From: Bacteroidales bacterium
GTDB taxonomy: Bacteria; Bacteroidota; Bacteroidia; Bacteroidales; WCHB1-69
Assembly (NCBI GenBank): GCA_017535665.1
Contig: JAFXTS010000014.1
Span: forward strand, 1-64,000
Direction of reading: 5' to 3'
Length of the DNA stretch: 64,000 bases
This document shows positions 37,431 through 47,101 of this stretch, piece after piece. The notes beneath the pieces were generated by a model, which was given only the letters and a program-made list of their open reading frames with translations, was not told the origin of the DNA and searched no databases. A program made the position numbers and the translations under genes. The stretch's first letter is position 1. The number at the start of each line of letters is the position of its first letter.

Positions 37431-38673
37431 TAATCAATCCGTTACATCAAAGGGCATTGACCCTTACCTCATCATCATCTACGTGGCGTTGGTCATCGTG
37501 GGGTGGCTCACCATCTACTCGTCGTCCTACGACCCGCAGGCTGAGTTCACCCTTTTCAACCTCGACCAGAACTATGGACGGCAACTGATCTGGATCATCA
37601 TATCGGCCGTTTTCGCCATATCCATCCTCATTGTTGACGGCAAATTTTTCTACAATAACGCATACATTATATATATAATATTCATGCTACTGATTTTGTC
37701 GGTGCTGTTTCTCGGTACCGATATCAACGGGGCGAAGGCATGGATAAAGATTGGTGCGTTCAGCATCCAGCCCATCGAGTTTGCAAAGTTTGCCACTGCA
37801 TTGGCGTTAGCCCGTTTTTTTAATGAAGGAAAGACCGACAACCAGCGGCGGCATATCTTTCTGCTTGCCTTCGTCTTCATACTGGTACCGGCCGGCATCG
37901 CCATCTTGCAGAAAGACACCGGTTCCGCGCTGGTATTTTTCGCCTTCATCATCATGTTTTACCGCGAGGGTTTCAACTCGTGGCTGATGCTGATGGGCAT
38001 TCTCATAGTGGTGACCTTCGTCTTCACGCTGATGTGGAACGAACTCTATACCATCGCATTTCTGCTGGTGGTACTCTGCATCTCCTGTTTCTTTGTGAAG
38101 GGGAACAAGAAAAAACTGTTCCGCAATGTCGGCATTTTCGCCGGATTTGTGGCGTTGGTATTCGCTGTTAATGTGGCCTACACCAACGTGTTGCAGCCTC
38201 ATCAGCGGCAACGCATCGACACCATCTTCGGGAAGAGCATCGACCCGAAGGGTGCCGACTTCAACCTGAACCAGTCGAAGATTGCTATCGGCTCGGGTGG
38301 TTTTGCAGGGAAAGGCTACCTCAACGGCACGCAGACCAAGCTCAACTTTGTGCCGGAGCAAAGCACCGACTTCATCTTCTGCGGCATCGGCGAGGAGTGG
38401 GGCTTTATCGGCAGCATTGCCATTTTCGCTCTCTTCCTCACCCTGATCATCCGCATCATACAGCTGGCGGAGCGGCACAAGAGCACCTTTGTGAGGGTGT
38501 ATGGCTACGGAGTGGCCTCGGTGTTGTTCTTCCATCTGGTCATCAACATCGGCATGACCATCGGTCTGATTCCGGTCATTGGCATCCCGCTGCCGTTCAT
38601 CAGCTACGGTGGCTCCTCGCTGTGGGGATTCACGCTTCTGCTGTTTATCTTTATCAGAATTAATGCGGAATAA
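37420..38673 (+). CDS. rodA: Rod-shape peptidoglycan glycosyltransferase
   Basis: 417 residues, SEDS family with ~10 membrane segments. Family landmarks: NGAKAWIKIGAFSIQPIEFAK is split here as NGAKAWIKIG and SIQPIEFAK; LPAGIAILQKDTGSALV-like VPAGIAILQKDTGSALV (catalytic Asp region); EQSTDFIFCGIGEEWGF; and the C-terminal GIPLPFISYGGSS. Polymerises lipid II together with PBP2. Its start lies within the end of mrdA, indicating translational coupling. Confidence 0.96.
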   Translation: MLTDNQSVTSKGIDPYLIIIYVALVIVGWLTIYSSSYDPQAEFTLFNLDQNYGRQLIWIIISAVFAISILIVDGKFFYNNAYIIYIIFMLLILSVLFLGTDINGAKAWIKIGAFSIQPIEFAKFATALALARFFNEGKTDNQRRHIFLLAFVFILVPAGIAILQKDTGSALVFFAFIIMFYREGFNSWLMLMGILIVVTFVFTLMWNELYTIAFLLVVLCISCFFVKGNKKKLFRNVGIFAGFVALVFAVNVAYTNVLQPHQRQRIDTIFGKSIDPKGADFNLNQSKIAIGSGGFAGKGYLNGTQTKLNFVPEQSTDFIFCGIGEEWGFIGSIAIFALFLTLIIRIIQLAERHKSTFVRVYGYGVASVLFFHLVINIGMTIGLIPVIGIPLPFISYGGSSLWGFTLLLFIFIRINAE

Positions 38674-38699
38674 TAGAGACGTGATGCATCGCGTCTCTA
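38674..38699. repeat. REP-like palindrome after rodA
   Basis: TAGAGACGTGATGCATCGCG followed by TCTCTA, an almost perfect palindrome beginning at the rodA stop codon. It may also act as a transcript-end stem. Same family as 26469 and 46291. Confidence 0.78.
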
Positions 38700-38722
38700 C
38701 AATTATTTTTGACCATAACAAG

Positions 38723-38751
38723 AAACCCTGCCTCGGGGAGAAGCAGGGTTT
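38723..38751. terminator. Possible terminator between rodA and rpsT
   Basis: Stem AAACCCTGC / GCAGGGTTT with an 11-base loop. It lies between converging genes; the T-run after it is weak on both strands. Confidence 0.5.
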
Positions 38752-38774
38752 CCAACGTCATTATGAAAACAAAA

Positions 38775-39026
38775 CTACAGGTTGTTGATTTTTTTCATCA
38801 AACCTGATTTAAGGTTGGCTGCTTTGTTTCTATGGATGATACCCTTCTTGGCTAATTTGTCAATTAAGGAAACCACCTTCGGAAGCTGCTGCTCAGCTTC
38901 AGCCTTAACGGTGATCATCTTAATGTCTCTCAGCGCATTACGCATAGTTTTTGCATAATAACGATTAGCCAGTCTCTTGCTATTGTTGGATCTGATTCTC
39001 TTTAATGATGACTTGTGATTTGCCAT
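38775..39026 (-). CDS. rpsT: 30S ribosomal protein S20
   Basis: 83 residues, lysine-rich helical protein starting MANHKSSLKRIRSNNSKRLA and ending with IHRNKAANLKSGLMKKIN, typical of S20, which binds 16S rRNA. Monocistronic with its own -7 box at 39084-39091. Confidence 0.96.
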   Translation of the reverse strand: MANHKSSLKRIRSNNSKRLANRYYAKTMRNALRDIKMITVKAEAEQQLPKVVSLIDKLAKKGIIHRNKAANLKSGLMKKINNL

Positions 39027-39083
39027 TTCTTCTCTATTTTTCTCTGATTTTTCTTACTTGTATTACCTCAAAATTTTGGACTG

Positions 39084-39091
39084 CAAAAATA
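39084..39091 (-). promoter_or_regulatory. -7 promoter box for rpsT
   Basis: Minus-strand TATTTTTG followed by C, 58 bases before the rpsT start. Confidence 0.65.
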
Positions 39092-39173
39092 CAACTTTTT
39101 TTTATTCCAATATACACTTTGAAAAATTTTTTAAAATAAATATGGAAAGCCTCAAAAATCAAGGAAAAAGGCG

Positions 39174-39181
39174 TAATTTTG
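39174..39181 (+). promoter_or_regulatory. -7 promoter box for the acyltransferase-upp unit
   Basis: TAATTTTG followed by C, 64 bases before the start codon at 39245, divergent from the rpsT promoter. Confidence 0.6.
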
Positions 39182-39244
39182 CCTCGCAGTATTGGCGAAA
39201 TTTTCAGTTGATACCATGCTGTACCCAAACAAATTGAGAACAAA

Positions 39245-40180
39245 ATGATTCGTTTTTACCGACATGAGGAGATTGACCGTACGCGATGGGACGCCTGCGT
39301 TGAGGCATCGCCGGCGGCCACGCTGTTTGCCAGTTTCGATTTCCTGTCGGTGGCGAATCCTGAATGGGCGGCGCTCGTCGAAGATGACTACACAGCGGTA
39401 ATGCCGCTCCCCTGGCGGAGCAAATTCGGCATGAAATATGTGTATAACCCATTCTATTTCTCCCGTCTCGGCATCTTTTCGGCAGAAGCTGTCACTTGTA
39501 AGAAGGTCGCTGAATTTCTCCAAGCAGTGCCGAAATCTTTCGTGTCCATCGACATGAATCTCAACGAAAGTGTTCCTGACGAGGCATCTGTTCCGAACGG
39601 GCATCTCAAAGTGTCGCACCGGCTCGACCTGAACCAGCCGTACGAAGTCATCTGCAAAGGGTACGGCAGCAACCACAAGCGCAACATCAAGGCGGCACGT
39701 GCCTTTGGGTTGGTCATCAACGAATCCATCTATGCGGAGGATGTCATCACCTTATACCGCGGCAGCCGGCGTGGCAGTGGCAAAAACGTACGGATGCAAG
39801 ACGGTGACTATGACATTTTCCTGGAAGTGTGCGAGTTGGCGCGACAGCGAGGGCTCACCGACGTGTGGGGCGTGCGCGACAGCGACGGCATCCTATTGGC
39901 GGGTGCGGTGTTCTTGCGCGATTACGATCGCGTGTGGTTTTGGGCATCGGGCCGCGAGGAGGAACGCGCCGACCGCAAGGCCATGTTCTTCCTGATGGAC
40001 GAATACATCCAGCAACATGCCCAGCAGCCGCTCGTGCTCGACTTCAATGGTTCGAGCACCGAGAGCGTGGCCCGCTTCTATGCGGGTTTCGGCAGTCAGC
40101 GCTATACCTTCCCGGCCCTTTCTGTACTCTGCAACAGTTGGGCCAAACCTCTCCTTCATCTTTATAGAAAAATCAAATAA
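39245..40180 (+). CDS. FemAB/GNAT-like acyltransferase
   Basis: 311 residues. Overall pattern of a tandem GNAT-fold (FemAB-like) protein: an N-terminal acyl-CoA/tRNA-acceptor-like half with WDACVEASPAATLFASFDFL, a linker with NHKRNIKAARAFGL, and a second half with AGAVFLRDYDRVWFWASG and LDFNGSSTESVARFYAGFG. Proteins like this transfer amino-acyl or acyl groups; the substrate here is unknown. Possibly co-transcribed with upp, 12 bases downstream. Confidence 0.75.
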   Translation: MIRFYRHEEIDRTRWDACVEASPAATLFASFDFLSVANPEWAALVEDDYTAVMPLPWRSKFGMKYVYNPFYFSRLGIFSAEAVTCKKVAEFLQAVPKSFVSIDMNLNESVPDEASVPNGHLKVSHRLDLNQPYEVICKGYGSNHKRNIKAARAFGLVINESIYAEDVITLYRGSRRGSGKNVRMQDGDYDIFLEVCELARQRGLTDVWGVRDSDGILLAGAVFLRDYDRVWFWASGREEERADRKAMFFLMDEYIQQHAQQPLVLDFNGSSTESVARFYAGFGSQRYTFPALSVLCNSWAKPLLHLYRKIK

Positions 40181-40192
40181 AATCCACATAAC

Positions 40193-40861
40193 ATGAAACA
40201 AGTCAAGAATTTAGGCCTCGAAAACACCGTTTTCAACCAGTACATTGCCGAGTTGCGCGATGTGAACATCCAGAAAGACTCGATGCGCTTCCGTCGCAAC
40301 TTGGAGCGATTAGGCGAAATCTTTGCTTACGAGATTAGCAAAACCTTTGAGTATAAGCCCGTTGAGGTGACCACTCCGCTGGGTATCAAGCCGATGAAGC
40401 TTATGGCTGAGCAGCCTGTGCTGGCCACTATCTTGCGCGCCGGACTGCCCTTGCACGAAGGAATGCTTCGTGTTTTCGACCATGCCGACAACGCTTTCAT
40501 CTCCGCTTTCCGTAAGCACTACATGGACGGCACTTTCGACATACAGATTGACTATATGTCGGCACCCGACATGGACGACCGCATCCTCATCATCTGCGAC
40601 CCGATGCTGGCCAGCGGACAGTCGATGGTGTGCGCCTACAATGAAATTATGGCACAGGGGAAACCCAAGTATATCCATATTGTGTCGGTCATTGCCAGCA
40701 CCGACGGGGTGAAATACTTGCAGGAGAACCTGCCCGACACCGACTGCACGATATGGCTCGGAGCCGTTGACGACGAGCTGACCGCGCAGTCGTACATCGT
40801 GCCTGGTCTCGGCGATGCTGGCGACCTCGCTTTCGGTTGCAAGAGCGATTCAATAGTGTAA
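40193..40861 (+). CDS. upp: Uracil phosphoribosyltransferase
   Basis: 222 residues, slightly longer than the common ~208. It converts uracil and PRPP to UMP (salvage). The PRPP-binding loop appears as ILIICDPMLASGQSMV (near 123-138), the flexible arm as LRAGLPLHEGMLRVF, and the C-terminal uracil-binding segment as YIVPGLGDAGDLAFG. Located upstream of argF and the pyrimidine synthesis genes. Confidence 0.93.
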   Translation: MKQVKNLGLENTVFNQYIAELRDVNIQKDSMRFRRNLERLGEIFAYEISKTFEYKPVEVTTPLGIKPMKLMAEQPVLATILRAGLPLHEGMLRVFDHADNAFISAFRKHYMDGTFDIQIDYMSAPDMDDRILIICDPMLASGQSMVCAYNEIMAQGKPKYIHIVSVIASTDGVKYLQENLPDTDCTIWLGAVDDELTAQSYIVPGLGDAGDLAFGCKSDSIV

Positions 40862-40881
40862 ATTTGTAGAAAAAAAATCGT

Positions 40882-40889
40882 ATTTTTGC
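40882..40889 (+). promoter_or_regulatory. -7 promoter box for argF
   Basis: TATTTTTG followed by C, 66 bases before the argF start codon. No obvious arginine-operator was recognised. Confidence 0.65.
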
Positions 40890-40955
40890 CGCCGCTTGTT
40901 TGAGCGATGAATAGATTATTATTAATTATTATAAATCATTAAAAATTAAATTATT

Positions 40956-41957
40956 ATGGCATTCAACCTTAGAAACAGAAGCTTTTTGAAATTGTTAGAT
41001 TTCACCCCGAAAGAGATTCAATACCTGCTGGATCTGGCTCGCGACCTGAAACGCGCCAAATATGCCGGCACCGAGCAGCCCACCATGAAGGGCAAGAACA
41101 TCGCCCTGATTTTCGAGAAGACCTCCACCCGTACTCGTTGCGCTTTTGAAGTAGCTGCCTACGACCAGGGCGCACACGTGACTTACCTCGGCCCCAGCGG
41201 CTCACAGATTGGTGTGAAGGAATCGATGGCTGACACCGCCCGCGTGCTCGGCCGCATGTTCGATGGTATCGAATACCGTGGTTTCAAGCAGGATACCGTT
41301 GAGGAGTTGGCCAAACATGCTGGCGTGCCCGTATGGAACGGTCTTACCAACGAGTTCCACCCCACCCAGATCCTTGCCGACTTCCTCACCATGAGCGAGC
41401 ATGTTGACAAGCCCCTCAACCAAGTGACCTACGCTTACCTCGGCGATGCCCGCTTCAACATGGGTAACTCACTGATGGTCGGCGGTGCCAAGATGGGTAT
41501 GGATGTGCGCATCGTGGCTCCCAAGAAACTCCAGCCCAGCAAGGAACTCATCGACACCTGCAAGAAAATCGCCAAAGAGACCGGTGCTAAGATTACCGTT
41601 ACCGATGATGTGAAGAAGGGTGTGAAAGGCTGCGACTTCCTCTATACCGACGTTTGGGTATCGATGGGCGAGCCCGCCGAAGTGTGGAAAGAGCGTATCG
41701 ATATGCTGAAACCTTATCAGGTGAACAAAGAGACGATGGCCCTCACTGGCAACCCGAAATGCAAATTCATGCACTGTCTGCCCGCTTACCATAACCTCGA
41801 AACCCAAGTGGGTCGCGACGTTCACAAACAGTTCGGTCTGGACGGCATCGAGGTTACTGAAGATGTCTTCGAGTCAGAGGCTTCCATCGTTTTCGACGAG
41901 GCTGAGAACCGTATGCATACCATCAAGGCTGTGATGGTGGCTACTTTGGGTGACTAA
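40956..41957 (+). CDS. argF: Ornithine carbamoyltransferase
   Basis: 333 residues. Carbamoyl-phosphate site [15 protein letters not shown] (STRTR near 55-59), then [19 protein letters not shown], the HPTQI segment, and the ornithine-specific SMG loop in DVWVSMGE and the C-terminal FMHCLPAYH (catalytic Cys). The SMG loop favours ornithine over N-acyl-ornithine or aspartate. Makes citrulline in arginine synthesis and competes with PyrB for carbamoyl phosphate. Followed 11 bases later by a DUF2147 gene. Confidence 0.94.
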   Translation: MAFNLRNRSFLKLLDFTPKEIQYLLDLARDLKRAKYAGTEQPTMKGKNIALIFEKTSTRTRCAFEVAAYDQGAHVTYLGPSGSQIGVKESMADTARVLGRMFDGIEYRGFKQDTVEELAKHAGVPVWNGLTNEFHPTQILADFLTMSEHVDKPLNQVTYAYLGDARFNMGNSLMVGGAKMGMDVRIVAPKKLQPSKELIDTCKKIAKETGAKITVTDDVKKGVKGCDFLYTDVWVSMGEPAEVWKERIDMLKPYQVNKETMALTGNPKCKFMHCLPAYHNLETQVGRDVHKQFGLDGIEVTEDVFESEASIVFDEAENRMHTIKAVMVATLGD

Positions 41958-41968
41958 TATTTTATAAT

Positions 41969-42391
41969 ATGAAAAAAATCGCTGTCATTCTCTTCGCACT
42001 GTTGATCGGTGGTTCGTTCGGCTTGAGCGCACAGAGCAAAGCCGATGCCATCTGCGGCTATTATTACGCCAAAGACCCCTTCTCCAAAGAGGGCAGTCAG
42101 GTGAAAATCTACAAGGCCAAAGACGGCACCTACGAAGGCATCGTATGCTGGGTGGAGAATCCCGCCAAGAAAAACTACCTCAACTACAAGTTTCTCACGG
42201 GCTTCACCTACAATGCCAAAGAACAAGAGTGGCAGAACGGAAAGATTCATCATCCCGGCAATGGCAAGACCTACAAGAGCTACATCAAGCTGAATAATGG
42301 CGACATTAAAGTACGTGGCTATGTGGGATTCTCGCTACTGGGCATGACCATGACATGGCCGCGCGAATCGAAACAACGAACCCAAAAATAA
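41969..42391 (+). CDS. DUF2147 secreted protein
   Basis: 140 residues. Signal peptide 1-22 (ends LSAQ). The mature part follows the DUF2147 pattern: ICGYYYAKDPFSKEG, YEGIVCWVENPAKK, WQNGKIHHPGNGKTYKSYI, and VRGYVGFSLLGMTMTWPR at the end. Paralogue of the gene at 6581. Located between argF and pyrC and followed by a terminator; probably co-transcribed with argF. Function unknown. Confidence 0.87.
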   Translation: MKKIAVILFALLIGGSFGLSAQSKADAICGYYYAKDPFSKEGSQVKIYKAKDGTYEGIVCWVENPAKKNYLNYKFLTGFTYNAKEQEWQNGKIHHPGNGKTYKSYIKLNNGDIKVRGYVGFSLLGMTMTWPRESKQRTQK

Positions 42392-42395
42392 ATTC

Positions 42396-42428
42396 AATGC
42401 CCCGCCGCTTCTGACGGGGCATTTTTTC
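42396..42428 (+). terminator. Intrinsic terminator after the argF unit
   Basis: AATGCCCCG / CGGGGCATT stem followed by TTTTT, immediately after the DUF2147 stop codon. Confidence 0.85.
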
Positions 42429-42450
42429 ATTATCTTCAAGACATTAAATT

Positions 42451-43728
42451 ATGGCAGAAAGAATACTGATTAGCAAAGCACAAGTAGCTGACAACAACGG
42501 ACTTCATAGGGTAGATGTGTTGGTGGAGGATGGTCGTATCGCGCAGGTTGCGGAGGCGATACCAGTACCTGACGGCGCACGTATCATTGATGCGGAAGGA
42601 CTGTTGTTGAGTTACGGCTTTTGCGACCTGCACGTACATTTTCGCGAACCTGGGCAGGAGGCGAAGGAGACCATCCGCACTGGCTCGATGGCGGCGGCGC
42701 ACGGCGGCTATACGACCGTTTGCACCATGCCGAACCTTTCGCCCGCACCCGACGCGCCTGATACGCTCTCCATCGAGCTGCAGCGCATCCACGACACCGC
42801 CGTGGTGGAGGTGCTGCCCTATGCCACGCTCACGCGCCAGCGCGCCGGCAAGGAGCCCGTTGACATGGCGGCGCTGAAGCACCAGGCCGTCGCCTTCTCC
42901 GACGACGGCAGCGGCATTCAGACCGACGAGGTGATGCGCGCCCTGATGCGGCAAGCCGCTGAGGAGGGCGTCATCATTGCGTCCCACTGCGAGGACAACA
43001 CGCTGCTGCACGGCGGCTACATCCACGACGGCGACTACGCCCGCCGCCACGGGCACCGCGGCATCTGCTCCGAAAGCGAGTGGGGCCAGATTGCCCGCGA
43101 CCTGGCCATCGCCCTCGAGACGGGCTGCCGCTACCATGTCTGCCACATCTCCACCAAGGAGAGCGTGGAACTGATCCGACGCTACAAAGCCCTCGGCGCG
43201 AAGGTGACCTGCGAGACCGGTCCGCACTACCTCACCCTCTGCGATGAGGACCTCCAAGAGGAGGGCCGCTACAAGATGAACCCGCCACTGCGCAGTGCCG
43301 CCGACCGCGCCGCGCTGATTGCCGGCTTACAAGATGGCACCATCGACGCCATCGCCACCGACCACGCCCCTCATACCGCCGAGGAGAAAAGCCGCGGACT
43401 GGAGAAGAGTCCCTTTGGGATTGTGGGCCTCGAGACCGCCTTCCCCATCCTGTACACCCACATCGTGCTGCCCGGCATCATCACCTTGCCGCAACTCATC
43501 GACCTGCTGTGCCAGCGGCCGCGGAAAATCTTCGGTATTGGTGGCGGTTTGCAGCCCGGTGAGCCCGCCGATTTCACCCTCTTCGACCTCACCCACGAGT
43601 ACACCATCCGCTCCGCCGACTTCCTGTCGATGGGCAAGGCCACCCCGTTCGAAGGGTGGACAGTGAAAGGCCGCTGTATGCTGACCTTGAAAGACGGAAA
43701 GGTAGTGTATCGTGCAGATATTAGGTGA
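42451..43728 (+). CDS. pyrC: Dihydroorotase
   Basis: 425 residues, class I (long) dihydroorotase: zinc-binding DLHVHFREPGQEAKETIRTG (near 65-84), VCTMPN, ASHCED, CHISTKESVELI, ETGPHYLTL, YKMNPPLRS and IATDHAPHT (catalytic Asp). Cyclises carbamoyl aspartate to dihydroorotate. No clear TAnnTTTG box lies between the argF-unit terminator and the start, so it may depend on read-through. GC-rich compared with its flanks. Confidence 0.95.
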   Translation: MAERILISKAQVADNNGLHRVDVLVEDGRIAQVAEAIPVPDGARIIDAEGLLLSYGFCDLHVHFREPGQEAKETIRTGSMAAAHGGYTTVCTMPNLSPAPDAPDTLSIELQRIHDTAVVEVLPYATLTRQRAGKEPVDMAALKHQAVAFSDDGSGIQTDEVMRALMRQAAEEGVIIASHCEDNTLLHGGYIHDGDYARRHGHRGICSESEWGQIARDLAIALETGCRYHVCHISTKESVELIRRYKALGAKVTCETGPHYLTLCDEDLQEEGRYKMNPPLRSAADRAALIAGLQDGTIDAIATDHAPHTAEEKSRGLEKSPFGIVGLETAFPILYTHIVLPGIITLPQLIDLLCQRPRKIFGIGGGLQPGEPADFTLFDLTHEYTIRSADFLSMGKATPFEGWTVKGRCMLTLKDGKVVYRADIR

Positions 43729-43811
43729 TGACCTGCAACTATCAACAGCCCAAACTGCAATTTTGTGAATAAATATTTTTCAACAAAACAAGAAAGCGAA
43801 AAGAAAATTTG

Positions 43812-43819
43812 TATTTTTG
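43812..43819 (+). promoter_or_regulatory. -7 promoter box for the pyrK leader
   Basis: TATTTTTG followed by C. Transcription would start near 43825, only a few bases before the leader ATG at 43828. Confidence 0.65.
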
Positions 43820-43827
43820 CAGCCAAT

Positions 43828-43905
43828 ATGTACCAAAGAGAAAGAACACCGGAAATTCCTAATACAGCGCTGAGCTGTAAGGATTTTCGTTTTTTTATTG
43901 TATAA
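43828..43905 (+). CDS. Putative 25-residue leader peptide of pyrK
   Basis: ATG at 43828, stop TAA at 43903-43905. The peptide begins MYQRERTPEI and ends DFRFFIV. The final codons (GAT TTT CGT TTT TTT ATT) are U-rich in the mRNA, and the stop codon overlaps the first bases of the terminator stem. A ribosome finishing this ORF would therefore cover the stem. With transcription start near 43825 the mRNA would be nearly leaderless for this ORF, which is the main doubt about its translation. Confidence 0.5.
   Translation: MYQRERTPEIPNTALSCKDFRFFIV
43851..43896 (+). promoter_or_regulatory. Candidate pause hairpin and T-run in the pyrK leader
   Basis: GAAATTCCT pairs with AGGATTTTC (one T-T mismatch), enclosing a second stem TACAGC / GCTGTA; seven T follow at 43890-43896. 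This would be a UTP-sensitive pausing site just before the attenuator. Confidence 0.55.
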
Positions 43906-43934
43906 GTGACTTATTTTTAAGTCACTTTTTTTTT
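43904..43934 (+). terminator. Attenuator terminator before pyrK
   Basis: Perfect 10-bp stem AAGTGACTTA / TAAGTCACTT with a TTTT loop, followed by seven T beyond the stem. It ends 10 bases before the pyrK start codon, so transcripts must pass it to express pyrK and pyrD. Confidence 0.85.
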
Positions 43935-43944
43935 GTAAAGAAAG

Positions 43945-45572
<1,628 letters not shown>

Positions 45573-45573
45573 T

Positions 45574-46287
45574 ATGGCAAAAGACGTAATCATCGCATTA
45601 GATTTCAACACAGCGGAAGAAACCTTGAAATTTTTGGAAGGTTTCAAAGATTTGCATCCCTACGTAAAAATCGGTATGGAGTTGTATTATGCGGAAGGGC
45701 CGGCCATGGTGCGAGAGCTGAAACGCAGAGGCTACCACGTGTTCCTCGACCTGAAGTTGCACGACATTCCGAACACGGTGCGCAAGTCGATGAAAGTGCT
45801 GGCGGGCATGGGCGTTGACATCTGCAACCTGCATGCGGCGGGCACCACGGCGATGATGCGGGCCGCCTTGGAGGGACTGACCGAAGGCAGCAACGGCGGA
45901 CAGCGTCCCTTGCTGATTGCAGTGACGCAGCTCACCTCCACCAGCGAGGAGGTGATGCGCAAGGAGCTGCTGATCGACCATCCGATTGGGGAGACGGTGC
46001 GCCACTATGCCATGAACGCCCGCGAGGCGGGTCTCGACGGGGTGGTATGTTCGCCGCTCGAGGCCGGCATCGTGAAGGAGGCGTGCGGCAGCCACTTCCT
46101 GACCGTGACACCGGGCGTGCGCTTTGCCGACTCGTCCACCGACGACCAGTCGCGGGTCACCACGCCGGCACGGGCGCGCGAGCTGGGCTCTGACTACATC
46201 GTGGTGGGCCGCCCCATCACCCAAGCCCCCGACCCCGTTGCCGCCTACCTGCGGTGCAAGAAGGAATTTTTGGGAATGGAAAATTGA
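45574..46287 (+). CDS. pyrF: Orotidine 5'-phosphate decarboxylase
   Basis: 237 residues from ATG 45574, 1 base after pyrD. The short (class I, E. coli-like) form: IIALDFNTAEE, VKIGMELYY, the catalytic FLDLKLHDIPNTV (D-K-D), TPGVRFADS and YIVVGRPIT. Converts OMP to UMP. Many Bacteroidota have a longer form of ~270 residues, so the short type is worth noting. Confidence 0.94.
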   Translation: MAKDVIIALDFNTAEETLKFLEGFKDLHPYVKIGMELYYAEGPAMVRELKRRGYHVFLDLKLHDIPNTVRKSMKVLAGMGVDICNLHAAGTTAMMRAALEGLTEGSNGGQRPLLIAVTQLTSTSEEVMRKELLIDHPIGETVRHYAMNAREAGLDGVVCSPLEAGIVKEACGSHFLTVTPGVRFADSSTDDQSRVTTPARARELGSDYIVVGRPITQAPDPVAAYLRCKKEFLGMEN

Positions 46288-46290
46288 AAC

Positions 46291-46318
46291 GTAGAGACGT
46301 TGCGCGCAACGTCTCTAC
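46291..46318. repeat. REP-like palindrome between pyrF and pyrE
   Basis: GTAGAGACGTTGCGCGCAAC followed by GTCTCTAC, a perfect palindrome. It could act as a stem that separates pyrF from pyrE in the transcript. Confidence 0.8.
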
Positions 46319-46320
46319 AT

Positions 46321-46351
46321 TCAACGAATCAACGAATCAACAAATCAACAT
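46321..46351 (+). repeat. 8-bp tandem repeat before pyrE
   Basis: TCAACGAA, TCAACGAA, TCAACAAA, TCAACATC in tandem, ending 7 bases before the pyrE start codon. A similar array precedes pyrB. Confidence 0.7.
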
Positions 46352-46357
46352 CATATC

Positions 46358-46969
46358 ATGAAATCACAAGAAATTGCATCTGAACTCTTGAAAATCGGGG
46401 CGGTGTTTTTGCGTCCTGACGACCCGTTTACCTGGGCCAGTGGAATCAAAAGTCCCATCTACTGCGACAACCGGCTGGTGCTGTCGGCGCCGACCGCACG
46501 GAAGAAGGTGGAGCAGGGCTTGGCGGAACTGGTACGCGAGCACTATCCCAACTGCGAAATGCTGATGGGTACGGCCACGGCGGGTATCGCCCATGCCGCC
46601 ATCGTGTCGGAGTTGCTGAACCTGCCGATGGGCTACGTGCGCTCCTCTGCCAAGTCGCACGGTCGCACCAACCGTATTGAAGGCAAGATGGAGGCCGGCA
46701 CCCGCGTGGTGGTCATCGAGGACCTCATCTCCACGGGCGGCAGTTGCATCGAAGTGGTGGACGCGCTCCGAGAGGCCGGTGCCGAAGTGCTGGGCGTCAT
46801 CAGCATCTTCACCTACGGTTTGAAAGCCGCCACCCACAACTTTGCGGAAGCCAAAACCGAGTACCACTCCCTCTCCAACCTCGACGCACTGGTGGAAGTG
46901 GCCATCGCCGAGAAATACATCACACCCGAACAAAAACAGACGGTGCTTGAGTTCCGGAATAATTTATGA
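46358..46969 (+). CDS. pyrE: Orotate phosphoribosyltransferase
   Basis: 203 residues. The PRPP-binding motif VVVIEDLISTGGSCIEVVDA (near 113-132) and WASGIKSPIYCDNR match bacterial OPRTases; the flexible loop is SSAKSHGRTNRIEG. Forms OMP from orotate and PRPP. Downstream of pyrF after a REP palindrome. Confidence 0.95.
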   Translation: MKSQEIASELLKIGAVFLRPDDPFTWASGIKSPIYCDNRLVLSAPTARKKVEQGLAELVREHYPNCEMLMGTATAGIAHAAIVSELLNLPMGYVRSSAKSHGRTNRIEGKMEAGTRVVVIEDLISTGGSCIEVVDALREAGAEVLGVISIFTYGLKAATHNFAEAKTEYHSLSNLDALVEVAIAEKYITPEQKQTVLEFRNNL

Positions 46970-47059
46970 GGAAAAGATGAAAAGATGAAAGGATGAATGA
47001 CAGGTTGCCACCTTTACCTTAACTTCTTCACTTTTTAACTCCTTAACTCAAAATCACCA

Positions 47060-47090
47060 TCAACGAATCAACAAATAAACAAATAATAAA
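47060..47090 (+). repeat. 8-bp tandem repeat before pyrB
   Basis: TCAACGAA, TCAACAAA, TAAACAAA, TAATAAAA in tandem, ending about 11 bases before the pyrB start; matches the pyrE leader. The 90 bases before it hold low-complexity GATGAAA-type and CTTAACT-type repeats. Confidence 0.65.
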
Positions 47091-47101
47091 AACCAATCAT
47101 T

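Noticed and set aside
40956-41957. Possible N-succinyl- or N-acetyl-ornithine carbamoyltransferase, as found in some Bacteroidota
   Set aside because: The SMG loop and HCLPA motif fit ornithine carbamoyltransferase, so ArgF was kept, though substrate choice was not tested.
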